From NCBI RefSeq assembly GCF_006716565.1, contig NZ_VFPG01000002.1:124001-188000 (forward strand): a DNA stretch of 64,000 nt, read 5' to 3'. Each line of letters starts with the position of its first letter. Positions within the stretch are counted from its first letter, which is position 1. Made by a program: the position numbers and the translations under genes. Positions 19,901 through 30,196 of this stretch are shown piece after piece. Origin of the DNA: Nocardia bhagyanarayanae. GTDB taxonomy: Bacteria > Actinomycetota > Actinomycetes > Mycobacteriales > Mycobacteriaceae. The notes beneath the pieces are model-generated. The model saw nothing but the letters and a program-made list of their open reading frames with translations. It was not told the DNA's origin and did no database searches.

Positions 19901-22900
19901 GCCGTGGCGCATCGTCGACCGCGTCGCCGACGCCGACCTGCCCGGGTTGCTGGCCGCCGAGCAGCGCACCGAATTCGATCCCGCGGTGGCGCCGCTGCTG
20001 CGATTCACGCTGTACCGCACCGACTCCGGCCGCAACCACCTCGTGCTGACCGGCCATCACATCCTGCTCGACGGCTGGTCGATGCCACTGCTGATGAAGG
20101 AGCTGCTCGTCCTGTACGCGACCGGTGGCGACGCGTCGCCGCTGCCACCGGTCCGGCCCTATCGCGACTACCTACGGTGGCTGTCGCAGCAGGACCGTGG
20201 CGTCGCGGAGCGGGCCTGGTCGGAGGTGCTGGCGGGCGTCACCCCGACGATGCTCGCGCCCGAGCTCACCTGGCCCGCGCCGACGGATGGCGGATTCGGC
20301 CTCCGCGAGTTCGAGCTGTCGACCGAGGAGACCACCGCGCTGACCGCTTTCGCGGCAGGGGCCGAGGTCACCGCCAACACGGTGCTGCAGGCCGCGTGGG
20401 GTCTGGTCCTCGCGGCGGCCACCGGACGCGACGACGTCGTCTTCGGCGCGACCATCTCCGGGCGACCCCCGCAACTCGACGGCATCGGCGAGATGATCGG
20501 CCTGTTCGTGGACGCGATCCCGGTGCGCATCCGGTTCGATCGCGGCACGACGGTCCGGGCGCTGGTCGACGGGGTGCAGACCGAGCAGGTCTCGCTGTTG
20601 GATCACCACCACTTCGGGCTCGGCGCCATTCAGCGCGTCGCGGGGCAGGGTGAGCTGTTCGACACGATGCTGGTCTTCGAGTCGTACCCGGTCGACGTCG
20701 AGGGCCTTCGGCAGGCGAGCGGCGCGCTCGACGGATTGCGGGTCGACGACCTCGGCGGGGGCGATTACACGCACTATCCGATCACCGTGCTGGTCTTCCT
20801 CGGCAGCCGAACGCTGGTGCAGGTGAAGTACCGGCGCGACCTGGTCGCCGACGCGACGGCGGGCGCCGTCGCCGATCGACTGCAGCGCGCGCTCGGCGAG
20901 CTCGTCGCGACGCCGGACCGGACCGCCGCCGAGACCGTGCTGCTGCTCGACGTCGAATCGGACGACTCGATCACCCGATCCCGCTATTGGCGTACGGCTT
21001 TGGCGGGACTGCCCGAGCTGGAGCTGCCGGGAGAGCGGCCCACCGTGCCATCGAACGACCGTGGGCGAGTGCGGTTCTCGGTTTCGGAGGAGGTGCAGAG
21101 GGGACTGCGCCATCTCGCGCACACGGCCGGGGTGAGCTGGTCATCGGTGGTGCGCACGGCGTTGTCGGTTGTGCTCGCACGTCTTTCGGGCACCGACGAC
21201 ATCGCGATCGGGTCGCCCATGCCCGGTGGTCTCCGCGCCGAGGTGGTGTTGCGTACCCGGGTGGATCGGTGCGCGCGGTTCGCCGATGTCCTGCCGGACG
21301 CGCACCGTGTCGAGCTGGAAGGGTTCGCGCACGCCGGTATTCCGCTCGACGAGCTGGTCGAGCTGCTGGGACGGTCGGCTCGGCAACCGCTGTTCCGTGT
21401 CGCGTTGTCCTTCGAAGGACAACCGGAAGCGGTGGGAGACATCGCGATCTCGTTCACCGAGGATGGACGCGGCGAAATGTCCTTCGCCCGTGGTCGTTTC
21501 GGTGACGATGACGCGGAACTATTCGCCGAGAGGTTCGTTCGCGTCCTGACGACCGCCGCGGACCGGCCCGACACGGCCGTCGGTGACCTGCCGCTGCTGG
21601 CCGCGGACGAGTACGAGCGGCTGATCCGGATGGGCGGCGGTGACGCCGTCGAGATCGGAACGCTGGCCGAACTGCTGGTGCGAGGTGTGCGTTTCGGCCG
21701 GGACCGTGTCGCCGTGCGCGACGCGGGACGCGCCTACACCTACGGCGAACTCGACGACCAGTCCTCGCGGCTGGCACGCGTCCTGATCGAGCGCGGTGTC
21801 GCGCCCGAAACGGTGGTGGCGCTGGCGATGCGGCGCTCCTACGAGCTGATCGTAGCGGTGTGGGCGGTCGCCAAGGCCGGTGGCGCGTACCTGCCGGTCG
21901 ATCCGACCTATCCGGTCGACCGGGTGCGGTACATGATCGCCGATTCCGGTGCCGCGCTGGGCATTACCGTCGCGGAGCAGGCGGCCGGTCTGTCCGGCGC
22001 GGTGGATTGGCTCGTCCTCGACGATCCCGCCGTGGGGGCGCGATGTGCCGCTCAGACTTCCGCGCCCGTGTCCGACGCGGAAAGGCTTGCGCCCCTGCGG
22101 CTGACGCATCCCGCGTACGTGATCTACACGTCGGGATCGACGGGTCTGCCCAAGGGCGTCGCGGTGACCCACGCCGGTCTCGGCGGACTGGTCGGCCACA
22201 CGGTCGACATGCTGCGGCTCGCGCCGGAACACCGGATGCTGCATGTGTGCTCGCCCAGCTTCGACCAATCGGTGGAGGAGCTGTCCAGCGCCTTCTACAG
22301 CGGGGCGACGTTGGTGATCGCGCCGCCGGACACCGTCGGCGGCACGGAATTGCACGAACTGCTGCGCGCCGAGCGGGTGACGCACACGATCATCACGCCC
22401 GCGTTGCTGGGCACCGTCGATCCGTCCGGCTTGGACGACCTGGCGGTGGTGTCCGCCGGTGGCGAGGCCACCACACCCGACCTGCTGGCCAAGTGGCAGC
22501 CGGGACGCCGGTTCATCAACGGCTACGGTCCGACCGAGGCCACGATCGGCGCCACCTATACGACCCTCCTCGCGGGACAACGGGTGACGATCGGCCGACC
22601 GGTGCCCGGAGTGTGGGCGGCGGTGCTCGACCAGCGGCTGCATCCGGTACCGGTGGGCGTCACCGGTGAGTTGTACCTCGCGGGCCCGGCGCTCGCGCGC
22701 GGCTATCACGGCCGCGCCGGCGCCACGGCGGACCGTTTCGTCGCGAACCCCTGGATGCCCGGCGAGCGGATGTATCGGACCGGTGATCTGGTCCGGTGGG
22801 TGCCGGACGCCGAATCGAACGGCTGGGAGCTGGAGTGCTTGGGCCGCACGGACTTCCAGGTGAAGATCCGCGGCTTCCGCATCGAGCTCGGCGAGATCGA

Positions 22901-25900
22901 CGCGGTGCTCGCCGGGCACCCCGAGGTCGGCTACGCGGTGACCGTCGGACGCGAGAACTCCAACGGGGTAGTCGTTTTGGTGTCGTACGTGACCGGCCGC
23001 GTCGATGCCGACCAGCTGACGCGATGGGCCGCACGGGCACTGCCGTCGCACATGGTGCCCGCGGCGATCGTCGTGCTCGACGAACTCCCGCTCACCGCGG
23101 GCGGCAAGCTCGACCGAAACGCCCTTCCGGAACCGGAATTCGCGGCGCGCACCTACCGGGAGCCGTCCACGGTCTCGGAGCGGATCGTCGCCGAGGTCTT
23201 CGCCGAGGTGCTCGGGGTCGAGCGGATCGGCGCCGACGACCACTTCTTCGAGCTCGGCGGTAACTCGCTGCTGGCCACCCGGGTGACCGCGCGCCTCGGC
23301 GCGGCGGTGAACGCCCGGGTTCCGGTGCGTCTGCTGTTCGCCGCGCCCACGGTCGCGGGTTGCGCGCGCGACCTCGCGAAGCTCACCGGTGGCGGCCGTC
23401 CCGCCTTGGTGGCCGGGCCGAGACCGGAACGCGTTCCGCTCTCACCCGCGCAGCAGCGCATGTGGTTCCTCAACCGGTTCGACACCGGATCGACCGCCTA
23501 CAACATCCCGGTCGCGATCCGTCTGACCGGCGAACTCGACATCGACGCGATGCGGCGGGCGTTCGCCGATCTCGTCGCGCGGCACGAGATCCTGCGCACG
23601 GTGTATCCGCAGCGCGAGGACGGTCCGGTGCAGGTCGTGCTGCCTCCCGATCACCCGGATGTGCCGGAGCTGCGGGTACGGGACGTGGTCGATGTCGAAT
23701 CCGCTGTGGAAGAGGTTCTTTCGACGGTCTTCGACGTCACCGCGGAGGTGCCGGTTCGCGCCGCTCTGTTCTGTGCCGAACGCGAATTCGTGCTCGCCAT
23801 GGTCGTCCACCACATCTCCGCCGACGGCTTTTCCGGCAGCCCGCTGACCCGTGACCTGGCGGCGGCGTACGTGGCCCGCGCGGCGGGGCGAGCTCCGGCG
23901 TGGACGCCGCTGGCCGTGCAGTACGCGGACTACGCGCTGTGGCAGCGAGCGCTGCTCGGTAGCGAGGATCAGCCGGGGTCGATGGCGGCCGAGCAGATCG
24001 CCTACTGGCGGGAGGCGCTCGCCGATCTCCCGGATCAGCTGGAACTGCCGAGGGACCGGCCGCGGCCCGCGGTGCAGTCGTTCGCCGGCGGGCGGGTACC
24101 GCTGCGCGTCGAGGCGGCCACCCACGCGGCGCTCGCGGAGCTGGCCCGTGCGAACGGCGCGACACTGTTCATGGTCGTGCACACCGCGCTGGCTGTGCTG
24201 CTCGCCAGGCTCTCGGGCACCGACGACATCGCGATCGGCACGCCCGTGGCGGGACGCGGCGAGGAGAGCCTGGACGATCTGATCGGCATGTTCGTCAACA
24301 CCCTGGTGTTCCGCACGAGGGTGGATCCGGACGCGGACTTCACGGAATTGCTCGCGCGGCAGCGCGACACCGATCTCCAGGCTTTCGCCCACGCCGACGT
24401 CCCGTTCGAGCGCCTGGTCGAAGTGCTGAATCCGGCGCGGTCGACCGCGCGGCATCCGCTGTTCCAGGTGGGTCTGTCGTTCCAGAATCTGGCCCCGGCC
24501 CGCATGGAACTGCCGGGCTTGACGGTCGCCGCGTGGGAGACGGATCGGCAGCTCTCGCAGTTCGATCTGCACGTCATCGTGGCCGACAGCTACGACGCGG
24601 CGGGCGCGCCCGCCGGTATCGGCGGCGTCTTCACCTACGCCGCCGACCTGTTCGACGAGTCGACGGTGCGCGGTTTCGCGGACCGGTTCGTCCGGGTGCT
24701 GGACGCGGTGGCCGCCGACGCGGCGGTGCCGGTCGGTGCCATCGATCTGCTCGCGCCCGAGGAGAGCACGCGGATTCTCGCGGCCTGGAACGACACCGCG
24801 CACCCGGTGGATACCAGCGCCACGCTGGTGTCCCTGCTCGACGCGACGGTCGCCGCAGTGCCGGAGTCCGTGGCGCTTGTCGCCGCGGACGGCGAGCCGA
24901 CGAGCTATGCGGAGTTGGATGCGCGAGTCAATCGCCTTGCGCGCTACCTGATTTCGCTGGGAGCCGGTCCGGAGTCGCGGGTGGCGTTGGCCCTTCGGCG
25001 GTCGGTGGATCTGGTTGTCGCGATGTACGCGGTGAGCAAGGCGGGCGGTGCGTACGTGCCGGTGGATCCGGATCAGCCCGCGCAGCGGACCGAGTACATC
25101 CTCGAGACGGCGGCGCCGGTCTGCGTGCTGACCGACGCCGACGCGGATTTCACGACGTCCGCCGCGCCGGTGGTGCGCCTGGATCGGCTGGACCTTTCGG
25201 CGGTGGACCCTTCGGCGCTCACCGACCTGGATCGCCTCGCGCCGTTGCGCGCCGAGCACCCGGCGTACGTGATCTTCACGTCGGGTTCCACGGGCCGCCC
25301 GAAGGGCGTCGCGGTTTCGCACGGCGCGATCGTGAATCAGTTGCTCTGGAAGACAGCGGAATTCGGTCTCTGCGCCGATGACGTCGTGCTGTTGAACACA
25401 GCGGCGACGTTCGACGTGTCGGTGTGGGAGTTCTGGTCGCCCGCGGTGCGCGGCGGCCGGTTGGTGATCGCCGCACCCGGCGGTCATCGGGACCCGGCGT
25501 ATCTGAACGAGCTCATGGCGCGGGAGGGCGTGACGACGCTGCACACGGTGCCGTCCATATTGGACGCCTTGTTGACGGGTCGCCTGGCGGAATCCCTGCG
25601 CCGGGTGCTTGCCATCGGCGAGGCGCTGCCCGCCGCGCTGGCTCGCCGGTTCGCCGCGGCCGCGCCGGATACGGAGCTGTTCAATGTGTACGGCCCGACA
25701 GAGGCCGCCGTGTCGATCACCAGTCATCCGGTGCGAGCGGTCGACGCGGTGGCGGTGCCGATCGGCGTCCCGGCCTGGAACAGTCAGGTGTACGTCCTGG
25801 ATTCGCGCCTGCGGCCGGTGCCGGTCGGTGTCCCCGGTGAGCTGTATCTGGCGGGCGCGCAGCTGGCGCGAGGCTACTTCGGCCGGCTGGATCTGACCGC

Positions 25901-27344
25901 GGAGCGATTCGTGGCGAACCCGTTCGACGCGGGCACCCGGATGTACCGCACGGGCGACCTCGTGGCATGGAACGCGGCGGGGGAGTTGGAGTACCTGGGC
26001 CGCACCGACTTCCAGGTGAAGATCCGCGGATTCCGCATCGAGCTCGGCGAGATCGACGCCGTACTCGCCGAGCATCCGGAGGTGGACTTCGCGGTCACGG
26101 TCGGCAGAGAAAACGCCGCCGGTGCGACGCTTTTGGTGTCGTACGTGATGGGCGCGCCCGGCCTGGACACCGGTCTCTTGATCGAGTGGACCGCGCGGAC
26201 GTTGCCGTCGCACATGGTGCCCGCGGCGATCGTGGTCCTCGACGAGCTCCCGCTGACCTCGTCCGGCAAACTCGACCGCGCGGCGCTGCCCGAACCGGAA
26301 TTCGCCGCCGGCGCCTATCGCGCTCCGTCGACGGCGCTGGAGACCACGGTCTGCGGGGTCTTCGCGGAAGTCTTGTGCGTCGATCGAATCGGCCTGGACG
26401 ACAACTTCTTCGAGCTGGGCGGCAACTCGCTGATCGCGACCAAGTTGTCGGCGCGGCTGAGCGAGGCGGTGGCCGAGGCGATTCCGGTCGTGTGGGTGTT
26501 CACCGCGCCCACCCCGGCGGGCATCGTCGCCCAGCTCCGTGCGGGTGGCTCCGAAAGCGCGGGCACGGACTCGGCTTTCGACGTGTTGCTTCCGTTGCGC
26601 ACGTCCGGCGCCGCCGAGCCGCTGTTCTGCGTCCACCCGATCGGTGGCATCGCGTGGTCGTTCGCCGGGCTCACCGCGCACCTGGACACGGAGCGGCCCG
26701 TCTACGGCCTCCAGTCGCCCGCCTTGAGTTCGGCCGCACCGCTTCCGGATTCCATCGAGGACTGGGCGCGGCTCTACGTCAAGCACGTCCGCTCCGTGCA
26801 ACCGGAGGGGCCGTACCACCTGCTCGGCTGGTCGCTCGGCGGTGTGCTCGCGCACGCCATGGCGGTCCAGCTCCAGGACGAGGGTGAAGAGGTGGCGCTG
26901 CTGGGCATGATGGACAGCCATCTGCGTTCGGCCGCCGATTCGCACGCTGACGTTTCGGTACCGGAGTTGCTCGGTGGACTGCTCGGCGATCGAGTCGCGG
27001 AATTCGGCTTGGACGAGACCGTGGAGTTGCCGGAGCTGGCCAAAAGGTTGAGCACGCTCCCCGAACCGTTCGCGTCCTTCGGAGCCGAGCGGATCGGACG
27101 AGTTGTGGACGCCGCGGTGGCTTCGGCCGACCTCGACGCGGTCTATCGCCCCCGCGTGTTCGATGGCCGGTTGGTGTATTTCACTGCTGCCCAGAGCGAT
27201 CCGACCGGTTCCGCCGGTGCGGCGACCTGGACGGCCGCGGTCACCGGCCCCGTGCACAACCACCAGGTCGACGCCACGCACTGGCGGATGACCACCGACT
27301 CGGCTCTCCGGCAGATCGCGGAGGCGCTGCGGACCTGGTTGTGA
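10989..27344 (+). CDS. Four-module non-ribosomal peptide synthetase with terminal thioesterase
   Basis: 5451 residues. Approximate order by residue: A1 20-520, T1 about 561 (GGDSI), E1 620-1086 ([10 protein letters not shown] 754), C2 1115-1530 (HHILLDGW 1242), orphan C-lobe 1551-1784, A2 1804-2298, T2 2341 (GGDSI), E2 2400-2860 (2532), C3 2895-3320 (3023), orphan C-lobe 3331-3535, A3 3557-4040, T3 4089 (GGNSL), C4 4151-4590 (HHISADGFS 4275), A4 4610-5100, T4 5143, TE 5205-5451 (GWSLGG 5280, later Asp and ATHW His). There is no starter C domain, so A1 loads the first residue; two E domains predict D residues at positions 1 and 2 of a tetrapeptide. Binding-pocket residues read by eye: A1 DVLLVAGILK, A2 DPLICGAIAK, A3 DQEISGGIGK, A4 DVWHLIVVSK. 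A4 begins like serine pockets (DVWHL); the others I cannot assign. ATG 10989 is chosen because A-domain similarity starts about 20 residues later; GAGGG is 13 nt upstream. Confidence 0.92.
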   Translation: MDGVRRAVRGRIRRRSSNPLFVQLLTAAVESAADSIAISYDPTGEPGARRELTYTELDGSSSRLARELIERGVGPGDVVAIGFTRSIESVLAVWAVAKTGAAYVPVDPTLPADRIAYLVADSGAMLGLTDSKHRLRLGDGIDWLELDNPSHRERIAARPAHPISYVDRVRPLTEQHPAYVIYTSGSTGRPKGVAVTHAGLASLVTAVRERYQVDGGARVLHVCSPNFDVSVLELLLAFGSGATLVVSPPTVFGGPELADLLRRERVTHLLITPAALESVDPAGLDHLRTVVVAGDAFGPALVERWSDTGRSFYNGYGPTEATILATGSAALAPGEPITIGAALPGIGAVVLDARLRPVPAEVTGELYLSGPALAQGYLGRPGLTSERFVANPFGATPGSRMYRTGDLVRRTADGDLEYLGRTDFQVKIRGFRIELGEIDAALTAHPDIDYAATLGKVAPSGATVLVSYVLPREGVSLDFGELSRFAATSLPGHMVPSAFVALDAIPLTANGKLDRQALPEPVFEAAVSRAPEGPVESRIAELFAQVLGVRRVGAEDSFFAAGGDSILSIQLVSRARAAGISFTPQDVFEHRTVAGLARVAVLGGESALVLAELPGGGVGEMPLTPVLAAYLSGGEPFRRFTQHMVLALPEHIDRAALVATLGAVLDHHDMLRARIRSVEGQWRLHSLPPGSLDVDALLTRVDVPAELDIDELRETASTALDSALDTLDPTAGRMIAFAWLARPDGRDALIVAAHHYVIDGVSWRILIPDLVTAWAQHAAGQRISLPGVGTSFRRWAHGLVDAAADRVGELPYWRRTLAIADPNLGARAFDPAVDTADTVRRFTVAAPAEVTHAVLTELPKLYRAGTNDGLLAALALATRAWRANRGVDAAATRVRLEGHGREETTVAGADLTRTVGWFTTMYPVALDLSGIDAEAAWRGGDATAALLKAVKEQLLAVPDKGIGFGMLRHLNPDTAGELGGALGQIGFNYLGRISAGDTPEGLTDRSWLPTAEWGDPEAAHDPDMPAAAVVDINALVTDTDSGARLSASFAYASEILDEAAVRELTEYWVAALTVLARHAHDPSAGGLTPADVPLVRVTQAELDTWRRERPGLVDVLPLSPLQLGLLFLTQLSPGADPYLLQLAVELSGDIDLDRLRRAAQAMLDRHAILRSAFGSSEEGAPVQFVSEGLAVPWRVLDTPDADAATLFAAEQRLGFDPATPPLLRFTVYRTDSGRTHLVLTAHHILLDGWSMPLLMKDLLIFYATDGDSTPLPRIRPYRDYLAWLARYDRDATLRTWRDALAGTTPTMLAASLAPPVRPADGYGDCAADLSQDETAALTAFAAAAEVTVNTVVQAAWGLVLAACVGRTDVVFGAVVSGRPPQLDGVDAMVGLFANTIPVRIRFDSDISVRQLLKQVQSEQASLLEGHHVGLADIQRAAAAGELFDSILAYESYPVDADGLRAAYGTIDGLEIVDLQGVNFTHYPVAIQVELGAELRLQVQHRNDAVTPATARALADRLRSLLGEFVAAPERTLAATMESLDERDDLIAQTRYWRTALAGLPDELNLPTDRPRLAGPAVAEGRIDFEIDGELHDRLREVARAAEATVFTVVHAAFAVLLARLSGTDDIAIGTPGVDGSANTLVLRTRVQGGMSFADLLSETKDVDLQAFRHADLPFDALVALLDPDRSDARHPLVQTMFSAGDRTIEYQNDTARLPLDHGDATPAAKPDLSLHIRERDAGIAANFTFSRALFDPHTIRVFAERFLRLLTAATHRPETSVGDLPLLDADEHALLTRVAADDAIGAALLPDLLTRGVALGRDRIAVRYRGRSIGYGEFDERTSRLARTLIQRGVGPERLVAVALPRSADMVLAALAIAKAGGAHVPIDPGYPVERVRHMVSDSGAMLGITVAEYADRLPAGVDWLVLDDPATEEICRAQSAERVTDADRLAPLRMRHPAYVIYTSGSTGVPKGVTVTHSGLEGLREESVRRYGLEPHHRFLHLCSPCFDPSVLEWLCTFSVGATLVIVPHTVVGGAELGDLLRTEAVTHAIFTPAVLGTVDPEGLDALELLCVGGDVTTSELLAKWQPGRRYLNAYGPTEATIAASYAELTAGQRITIGSPLHGMSALVLDARLNPVPPGVAGELYLAGGGLARGYRNRAGLTAERFVADPWGAPGARMYRTGDVVRWHVASPSAPWELEYVGRADTQVKVRGLRIELGEIDAVLGGHDDVEFAVTVGRKMASGSTALVSYVLAAPGRTVDTARLTEHAAKILPAHMVPSAIVVLDEIPLTTNGKLDRKALPEPVFETTPTHAPSSPVEERLAELFAQVLGVATVGVHDSFFAIGGDSIMSIQLVSRAKAAGIVFTARDVFEHRTVAGLARIATVGGDASPMVLAELPGGGVGEIPLTPVLAEFLANGSCDRFAQTAVLALPEGIDRAGLVATVAAVLDRHDVLRSRVWQDGGRWRFEALPSGAVDADALVTEVDVPVVDDAELTRIGSAAMASAMAALDPAAARMIAFTWLRRSGARDVLAVAAHHYVIDGVSWRILIPDLAVAWAQRAAGQEVALPAVGTSFRRWAHGLSDAATRAERAAEVGHWQRVLATPDPLLGARAVDCALDTEPTMRSITVRVPVEVTEALLTTLPALYRGGVNDGLLAALALAVRAWRARRGVDSPTTRIRLEGHGREETVVPGADLTRTLGWFTSVHPVAIDLSGIDTAHGLTDGAALADVLKSVKEQLLAVPDKGIGFGMLRHLNPDTAGLLTGDMGQIGFNYLGRASAGGQIDQTDGSWLPTADLGEIEIEHDPALPVGAVIDINAIVADTATGPRMEASFRYASGILDEAAVRELADEWTAALTAVADHVRHPAAGGLTPSDVPLVRVTQADLDRWRRDYPGLSDVLPLSPLQSSLLVLIELLAGSVDAYIIQLAAELTGDLDTNRLRGAAQTILDRHANLRSAFVTAADGTPVQLVVDDLDMPWRIVDRVADADLPGLLAAEQRTEFDPAVAPLLRFTLYRTDSGRNHLVLTGHHILLDGWSMPLLMKELLVLYATGGDASPLPPVRPYRDYLRWLSQQDRGVAERAWSEVLAGVTPTMLAPELTWPAPTDGGFGLREFELSTEETTALTAFAAGAEVTANTVLQAAWGLVLAAATGRDDVVFGATISGRPPQLDGIGEMIGLFVDAIPVRIRFDRGTTVRALVDGVQTEQVSLLDHHHFGLGAIQRVAGQGELFDTMLVFESYPVDVEGLRQASGALDGLRVDDLGGGDYTHYPITVLVFLGSRTLVQVKYRRDLVADATAGAVADRLQRALGELVATPDRTAAETVLLLDVESDDSITRSRYWRTALAGLPELELPGERPTVPSNDRGRVRFSVSEEVQRGLRHLAHTAGVSWSSVVRTALSVVLARLSGTDDIAIGSPMPGGLRAEVVLRTRVDRCARFADVLPDAHRVELEGFAHAGIPLDELVELLGRSARQPLFRVALSFEGQPEAVGDIAISFTEDGRGEMSFARGRFGDDDAELFAERFVRVLTTAADRPDTAVGDLPLLAADEYERLIRMGGGDAVEIGTLAELLVRGVRFGRDRVAVRDAGRAYTYGELDDQSSRLARVLIERGVAPETVVALAMRRSYELIVAVWAVAKAGGAYLPVDPTYPVDRVRYMIADSGAALGITVAEQAAGLSGAVDWLVLDDPAVGARCAAQTSAPVSDAERLAPLRLTHPAYVIYTSGSTGLPKGVAVTHAGLGGLVGHTVDMLRLAPEHRMLHVCSPSFDQSVEELSSAFYSGATLVIAPPDTVGGTELHELLRAERVTHTIITPALLGTVDPSGLDDLAVVSAGGEATTPDLLAKWQPGRRFINGYGPTEATIGATYTTLLAGQRVTIGRPVPGVWAAVLDQRLHPVPVGVTGELYLAGPALARGYHGRAGATADRFVANPWMPGERMYRTGDLVRWVPDAESNGWELECLGRTDFQVKIRGFRIELGEIDAVLAGHPEVGYAVTVGRENSNGVVVLVSYVTGRVDADQLTRWAARALPSHMVPAAIVVLDELPLTAGGKLDRNALPEPEFAARTYREPSTVSERIVAEVFAEVLGVERIGADDHFFELGGNSLLATRVTARLGAAVNARVPVRLLFAAPTVAGCARDLAKLTGGGRPALVAGPRPERVPLSPAQQRMWFLNRFDTGSTAYNIPVAIRLTGELDIDAMRRAFADLVARHEILRTVYPQREDGPVQVVLPPDHPDVPELRVRDVVDVESAVEEVLSTVFDVTAEVPVRAALFCAEREFVLAMVVHHISADGFSGSPLTRDLAAAYVARAAGRAPAWTPLAVQYADYALWQRALLGSEDQPGSMAAEQIAYWREALADLPDQLELPRDRPRPAVQSFAGGRVPLRVEAATHAALAELARANGATLFMVVHTALAVLLARLSGTDDIAIGTPVAGRGEESLDDLIGMFVNTLVFRTRVDPDADFTELLARQRDTDLQAFAHADVPFERLVEVLNPARSTARHPLFQVGLSFQNLAPARMELPGLTVAAWETDRQLSQFDLHVIVADSYDAAGAPAGIGGVFTYAADLFDESTVRGFADRFVRVLDAVAADAAVPVGAIDLLAPEESTRILAAWNDTAHPVDTSATLVSLLDATVAAVPESVALVAADGEPTSYAELDARVNRLARYLISLGAGPESRVALALRRSVDLVVAMYAVSKAGGAYVPVDPDQPAQRTEYILETAAPVCVLTDADADFTTSAAPVVRLDRLDLSAVDPSALTDLDRLAPLRAEHPAYVIFTSGSTGRPKGVAVSHGAIVNQLLWKTAEFGLCADDVVLLNTAATFDVSVWEFWSPAVRGGRLVIAAPGGHRDPAYLNELMAREGVTTLHTVPSILDALLTGRLAESLRRVLAIGEALPAALARRFAAAAPDTELFNVYGPTEAAVSITSHPVRAVDAVAVPIGVPAWNSQVYVLDSRLRPVPVGVPGELYLAGAQLARGYFGRLDLTAERFVANPFDAGTRMYRTGDLVAWNAAGELEYLGRTDFQVKIRGFRIELGEIDAVLAEHPEVDFAVTVGRENAAGATLLVSYVMGAPGLDTGLLIEWTARTLPSHMVPAAIVVLDELPLTSSGKLDRAALPEPEFAAGAYRAPSTALETTVCGVFAEVLCVDRIGLDDNFFELGGNSLIATKLSARLSEAVAEAIPVVWVFTAPTPAGIVAQLRAGGSESAGTDSAFDVLLPLRTSGAAEPLFCVHPIGGIAWSFAGLTAHLDTERPVYGLQSPALSSAAPLPDSIEDWARLYVKHVRSVQPEGPYHLLGWSLGGVLAHAMAVQLQDEGEEVALLGMMDSHLRSAADSHADVSVPELLGGLLGDRVAEFGLDETVELPELAKRLSTLPEPFASFGAERIGRVVDAAVASADLDAVYRPRVFDGRLVYFTAAQSDPTGSAGAATWTAAVTGPVHNHQVDATHWRMTTDSALRQIAEALRTWL

Positions 27345-27353
27345 GTCCTGCTC

Positions 27354-27388
27354 GGCGGGATCGGCGTGGACGACCACCCGATCCCGCC
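27354..27388. terminator. Terminator between the NRPS and the convergent small gene
   Basis: Perfect 11-bp stem (27354-27364 with 27378-27388), with extra pairing in the 13-nt centre, starting 10 bp after the NRPS stop and ending 8 bp before the convergent gene's stop, so it can act in both directions. Confidence 0.75.
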
Positions 27389-27396
27389 GCCCCCGG

Positions 27397-27645
27397 CTAT
27401 CGCCCGGCCTTCACCGCGACTCCGCGCGCCTTCAGCTCGTCGGCCATCTGCTTGCCGAGCGCCCGCGCCTCCGCCCACACCTGCTGGAGCTCCTCCTTGC
27501 TCGGCCGAACGAACCCGTTCGCCTCCTCGATCCGCAGCCCGGCCCGCACCTGCGCCGCCTCGGCCGCCGCCATCCGCCGATCCGCCTTCGCGCGAGCGGT
27601 CTCCATGCGAGCGGCGACCAGATCCGACAGCGTGTTCTGCGACAT
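27397..27645 (-). CDS. 82-residue helical hypothetical protein
   Basis: Ala/Arg/Glu-rich, probably all helical (MSQNTLSDLVAARMETARAKADRRMAAAEAA in two runs, then EELQQVWAEARALGKQMADELKARG), possibly a coiled coil. No Cys, signal peptide or membrane segment. A strong AGGAGG lies about 9 nt before the ATG at 27645. No known family; function unknown. Convergent with the NRPS. Confidence 0.65.
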   Translation of the reverse strand: MSQNTLSDLVAARMETARAKADRRMAAAEAAQVRAGLRIEEANGFVRPSKEELQQVWAEARALGKQMADELKARGVAVKAGR

Positions 27646-27755
27646 TGTCCTTCTCCTCCTGTTGGTGCCGGAGCCCGTGTTCCGGCTGACAAGAAAGACG
27701 ATGACGCGCACCGCTGACAGCCCACCGACAACCGGCTGACAGCATCGTCGGCGGC

Positions 27756-28130
27756 TCAGTAGTCGCAGAGCTTGATCCAGCGGTTCTTGCGGCTGGTGTC
27801 CTTGAACCACAGACCGGCACCCGAGATGTAGGGCACCGCCACGTCGTAGCGGCCCTCGCGGTAGACGATGTGCTTGTCGTCCCAGGTGATCCGGGCCGAC
27901 TGGTTGTCCACATCGGTCAGGAATCCGTAGAAGTAGAGGTAGCTGTATTCGCGGTCGATTTCCCCGTCGTCGAACTCGACCTCCAGATCGGTGTCGGCCT
28001 CGAACCACCCGTACCCGGCCACGTCCCCCTTGCATTTCCCCACCACCCGATACGACTTCGCCTGCGCCGTCCCCGCCACGGCGACCACGACGGCGGCGAA
28101 CAAGGCGAGCACACACAACAGCTTCTTCAC
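27756..28130 (-). CDS. Secreted hypothetical protein, about 100 residues mature
   Basis: 124 residues with a clear signal peptide: MKKLL, a hydrophobic core to residue 20 and cleavage after TAQA (residue 24). The mature part is rich in Asp, Tyr and Trp with two cysteines (GKCKG near 33 and the LCDY end), suggesting a small disulfide-closed beta domain. GTG 28130 is chosen because GGGAGG lies 5 nt upstream and the signal peptide begins there; the frame stays open upstream into a decayed gene. No family recognised. Confidence 0.75.
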   Translation of the reverse strand: MKKLLCVLALFAAVVVAVAGTAQAKSYRVVGKCKGDVAGYGWFEADTDLEVEFDDGEIDREYSYLYFYGFLTDVDNQSARITWDDKHIVYREGRYDVAVPYISGAGLWFKDTSRKNRWIKLCDY

Positions 28131-28169
28131 GACGACCTCCCCAGATTGCGTTGGCACCGTGGACGTTAC

Positions 28170-28709
28170 GACGCCAGCACCTGGTAAACGCTGAAGAACT
28201 TCTTGCAGTAGCGCCTGCGGCCGACCGCCCCGGCCCGATCGGCCGACTGTGCACCCGTCCGCCGAGCAGCGCGGGGCGAAACGCCTGGACGTCGAGGACA
28301 CCGGCATCGGTGCGGCGAGCCGCCGCGCCACTGAGCGGGGGCTCAGCTCGCGGCGCGGGCGGTGGTGCGGAAGGCGCGTTGCCGTAGGCGGCCGCCGCCA
28401 CATCGGGCATCGGCACCGTGCGAAGAAGCCGAAGCGGTCGGGGTGATCGGCGCTGAGCTTCGCGGCGTAGTCGTTGACCGCGCGAGCGAGCTCCGCGGCT
28501 TCGGCGGGATCCGTCAGAAACGCGGTACCGGGAGTCGACACCGACAGGATGGCGGACGCGATGCCTGTCGCCGACATCGACCGCAACGCCGTCTCCGGCG
28601 TCCATTCGGGCAGCTCACGCCCACCCGGTGCGTCGATTCCGTGGGTAAGGAGCGCCTCGCGGTAGCCGGGCGGGATCAGGTGCTGCTGCACGTCGATGCG
28701 GGTAATGAC
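28170..28709 (-). pseudogene. Decayed amidohydrolase (metal-dependent hydrolase family 2)
   Basis: The first roughly 100 residues read as an amidohydrolase N-terminus (RIDVQQHLIPPGY, then WTPETALRSMSATGIASAIL, then the LARAVNDYAAKL helix). At about 28420 one base is missing: the frame should continue as FFATVPMPDVAAA, but this lies in the next frame. Similarity fades soon after and the C-terminal 200 or so residues are absent. There is also no ATG/GTG at the expected start; the codon there is ATT (28706). The intact family includes ACMSD-like decarboxylases and hydrolases. Broken by frameshift and 3' deletion. Confidence 0.7.
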
Positions 28710-28842
28710 GAAAAAGTCAGAACTCGCTCGCGCAAACGCGACCCCCTCCGCCGCGGTTCCCGACGTTGGAAGGCTCCCCGCGCGGGAGGGTGAATTCCCG
28801 AAAATCGACACACGCGCGGCGTTCCGGGACTTGAATGAAGAG

Positions 28843-29679
28843 GTGTGCAGGTGGATGGCATACTCCGGCGATCCGATCCTCATCGAGGACCTGCTGTTCC
28901 GGCCTGTCCACTCCCTGATCGACCAGAGCCTGCACTCGCGCATGGGCGCGACCACCACGAACGGTGACGGCTTCGGCATCGGGTGGTACGGCGAGGGCCC
29001 CACACCCGCGGTGTTCAAATGCACCGAACCCGCGTGGAACGAGCGAAATCTCCAGGAGATGTCCCGGCAGATCCGCACGCCGCTGCTGTTCGCGCATGTG
29101 CGCGCGTCGACGGGCACCCCGGTCCAGCGCAGCAACTGCCACCCCTTCCGGTACGGCAACTGGCTGTGGATGCACAACGGCGCACTGCGGGGCTTCTCCG
29201 AGGTCAAGCGCGACCTCGCGATGGCCGTCGACCCGAGTCTCTACCGCGCCATCGAAGGCTCCACGGACTCCGAGACCCTCTTCTTCCTCGCGCTGACCTT
29301 CGGCCTCACCGAGGATCCGTTCGCCGCGGTCGCGCGGGCGGTCGGGCTGGTCGAGGACGTCGGCGCCCGCCACGGCGTCGAGAACCCGGTGCAGATGACG
29401 GTCGCGACCACGGACGGCGCCTCGGTGTGGGTCTTCCGGTACTCGAGCGAGGGCCGGACCCGGTCGCTGTTCTTCTCGACCGCCGTGGAGAAGATCCGCG
29501 CCCTGCACCCGGAGGTGGAAGTGCTGCACCGGTTGGGCGAGGAGACCCGGTTCGTGGTCTCCGAACCGCTCCGCGACCTCGAAGGTGCGTGGAACGAGGT
29601 CCCCGAGTCGCACGCCGGTCTAATCCGGCCGGGCGAAGACGAGATCCGGCCGTTCCAGCCCTTGGCGCCGGTGCGCTGA
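28843..29679 (+). CDS. Class II glutamine amidotransferase (Ntn hydrolase)
   Basis: 278 residues. The GTG at 28843 gives M-C-R-W, so Cys2 becomes the N-terminal nucleophile after Met removal, as in the EgtC/YafJ-type family; this fixes the start although the frame is open about 50 codons upstream. Other conserved parts: DGFGIGWYGEG near residue 48, FAHVRASTG near 85, NCHPFRYGNWLWMHNGALRGF near 101 and STDSETLFF near 145. These act as glutaminases or gamma-glutamyl amidases. EgtC of ergothioneine synthesis is a relative, but no egt genes are adjacent, so the substrate is open. Single gene. Confidence 0.9.
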   Translation: MCRWMAYSGDPILIEDLLFRPVHSLIDQSLHSRMGATTTNGDGFGIGWYGEGPTPAVFKCTEPAWNERNLQEMSRQIRTPLLFAHVRASTGTPVQRSNCHPFRYGNWLWMHNGALRGFSEVKRDLAMAVDPSLYRAIEGSTDSETLFFLALTFGLTEDPFAAVARAVGLVEDVGARHGVENPVQMTVATTDGASVWVFRYSSEGRTRSLFFSTAVEKIRALHPEVEVLHRLGEETRFVVSEPLRDLEGAWNEVPESHAGLIRPGEDEIRPFQPLAPVR

Positions 29680-29713
29680 TCCCGCCGTCGCACCGAAACG
29701 ACCAGCGCGGCGC

Positions 29714-30076
29714 TCACGACGTCTCGGACGAAACCGTGTCCGCGGCGTGGGTGGCTCCGATCCAATGCAGCAACTCGTGGATCGTGTCGTCGGCGAGGCG
29801 GTATCGGACGATGCGCCCGTCCTTGGTGCTGGTCACCCAGCCCTGCTGGCGAAGTAGCCGAAGTGCTTGGGAGACAGCGGTTCCGGACTTCCCCACCGCG
29901 GCGGCGAGATCGCTGACGCTGATATCGGGCGCGTGGTGCAGGCATACCAGGAGCCGGAGCCGATGCGCATCGGAGAGCAGGTCGAAACGATCGGCCCACT
30001 GGTCGATGCCGACGATATCCAATCCCGATGCGGCGCGGCTGGCGTGATCGGGATCCAGCGGAAGACTGACTGCCAC
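29714..30076 (-). CDS. ArsR/SmtB-family metalloregulator, probable nickel/cobalt sensor
   Basis: 120 residues from GTG 30076 (a longer form from GTG 30133 would overlap the operator). The winged helix is clear: LSDAHRLRLLVCL, then DISVSDLAAAVGKSGTAVSQ (recognition helix) and DGRIVRYRL (wing). After the wing, the last helix reads DDTIHELLHWIGATH, with Asp and three His at spacings that fit the alpha-5 metal site of NmtR/KmtR-type Ni/Co sensors. It is divergent from cbiM with a palindrome between them, so it probably represses the importer when metal is plentiful. Metal specificity is inferred. Confidence 0.85.
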   Translation of the reverse strand: MAVSLPLDPDHASRAASGLDIVGIDQWADRFDLLSDAHRLRLLVCLHHAPDISVSDLAAAVGKSGTAVSQALRLLRQQGWVTSTKDGRIVRYRLADDTIHELLHWIGATHAADTVSSETS

Positions 30077-30132
30077 GTCTCCACTCTGCCGGTCGCGGGT
30101 GCGCAGGGCCAGTCTCCCGGCCCATGACTTCA

Positions 30133-30146
30133 CATGTGTTCACATG
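30133..30146. promoter_or_regulatory. Probable ArsR operator CATGTG-TT-CACATG
   Basis: Perfect 6-bp inverted repeat around TT in the gap between the divergent ArsR and cbiM genes; the block TTCACATG also occurs as a direct repeat (30129 and 30139). A -10-like TATCGT at 30162-30167 faces cbiM, so a bound repressor would lie just upstream of that promoter. Confidence 0.55.
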
Positions 30147-30196
30147 CGCAGGTATCGAGCGTATCGTCTTGGGAGGTGAGCGATTACACAGTGGCC

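Noticed and set aside
10989..27344. Siderophore NRPS
   Set aside because: No salicylate/DHB loading, hydroxyornithine-forming or iron-transport genes nearby, and no iron-box was seen upstream.
23442..27377. Long minus-strand frame (over 1300 codons) opposite the end of the NRPS gene
   Set aside because: Arg/Gly/His-rich translation without domains; the plus strand has continuous NRPS domains. Antisense open frames are common at this GC content.
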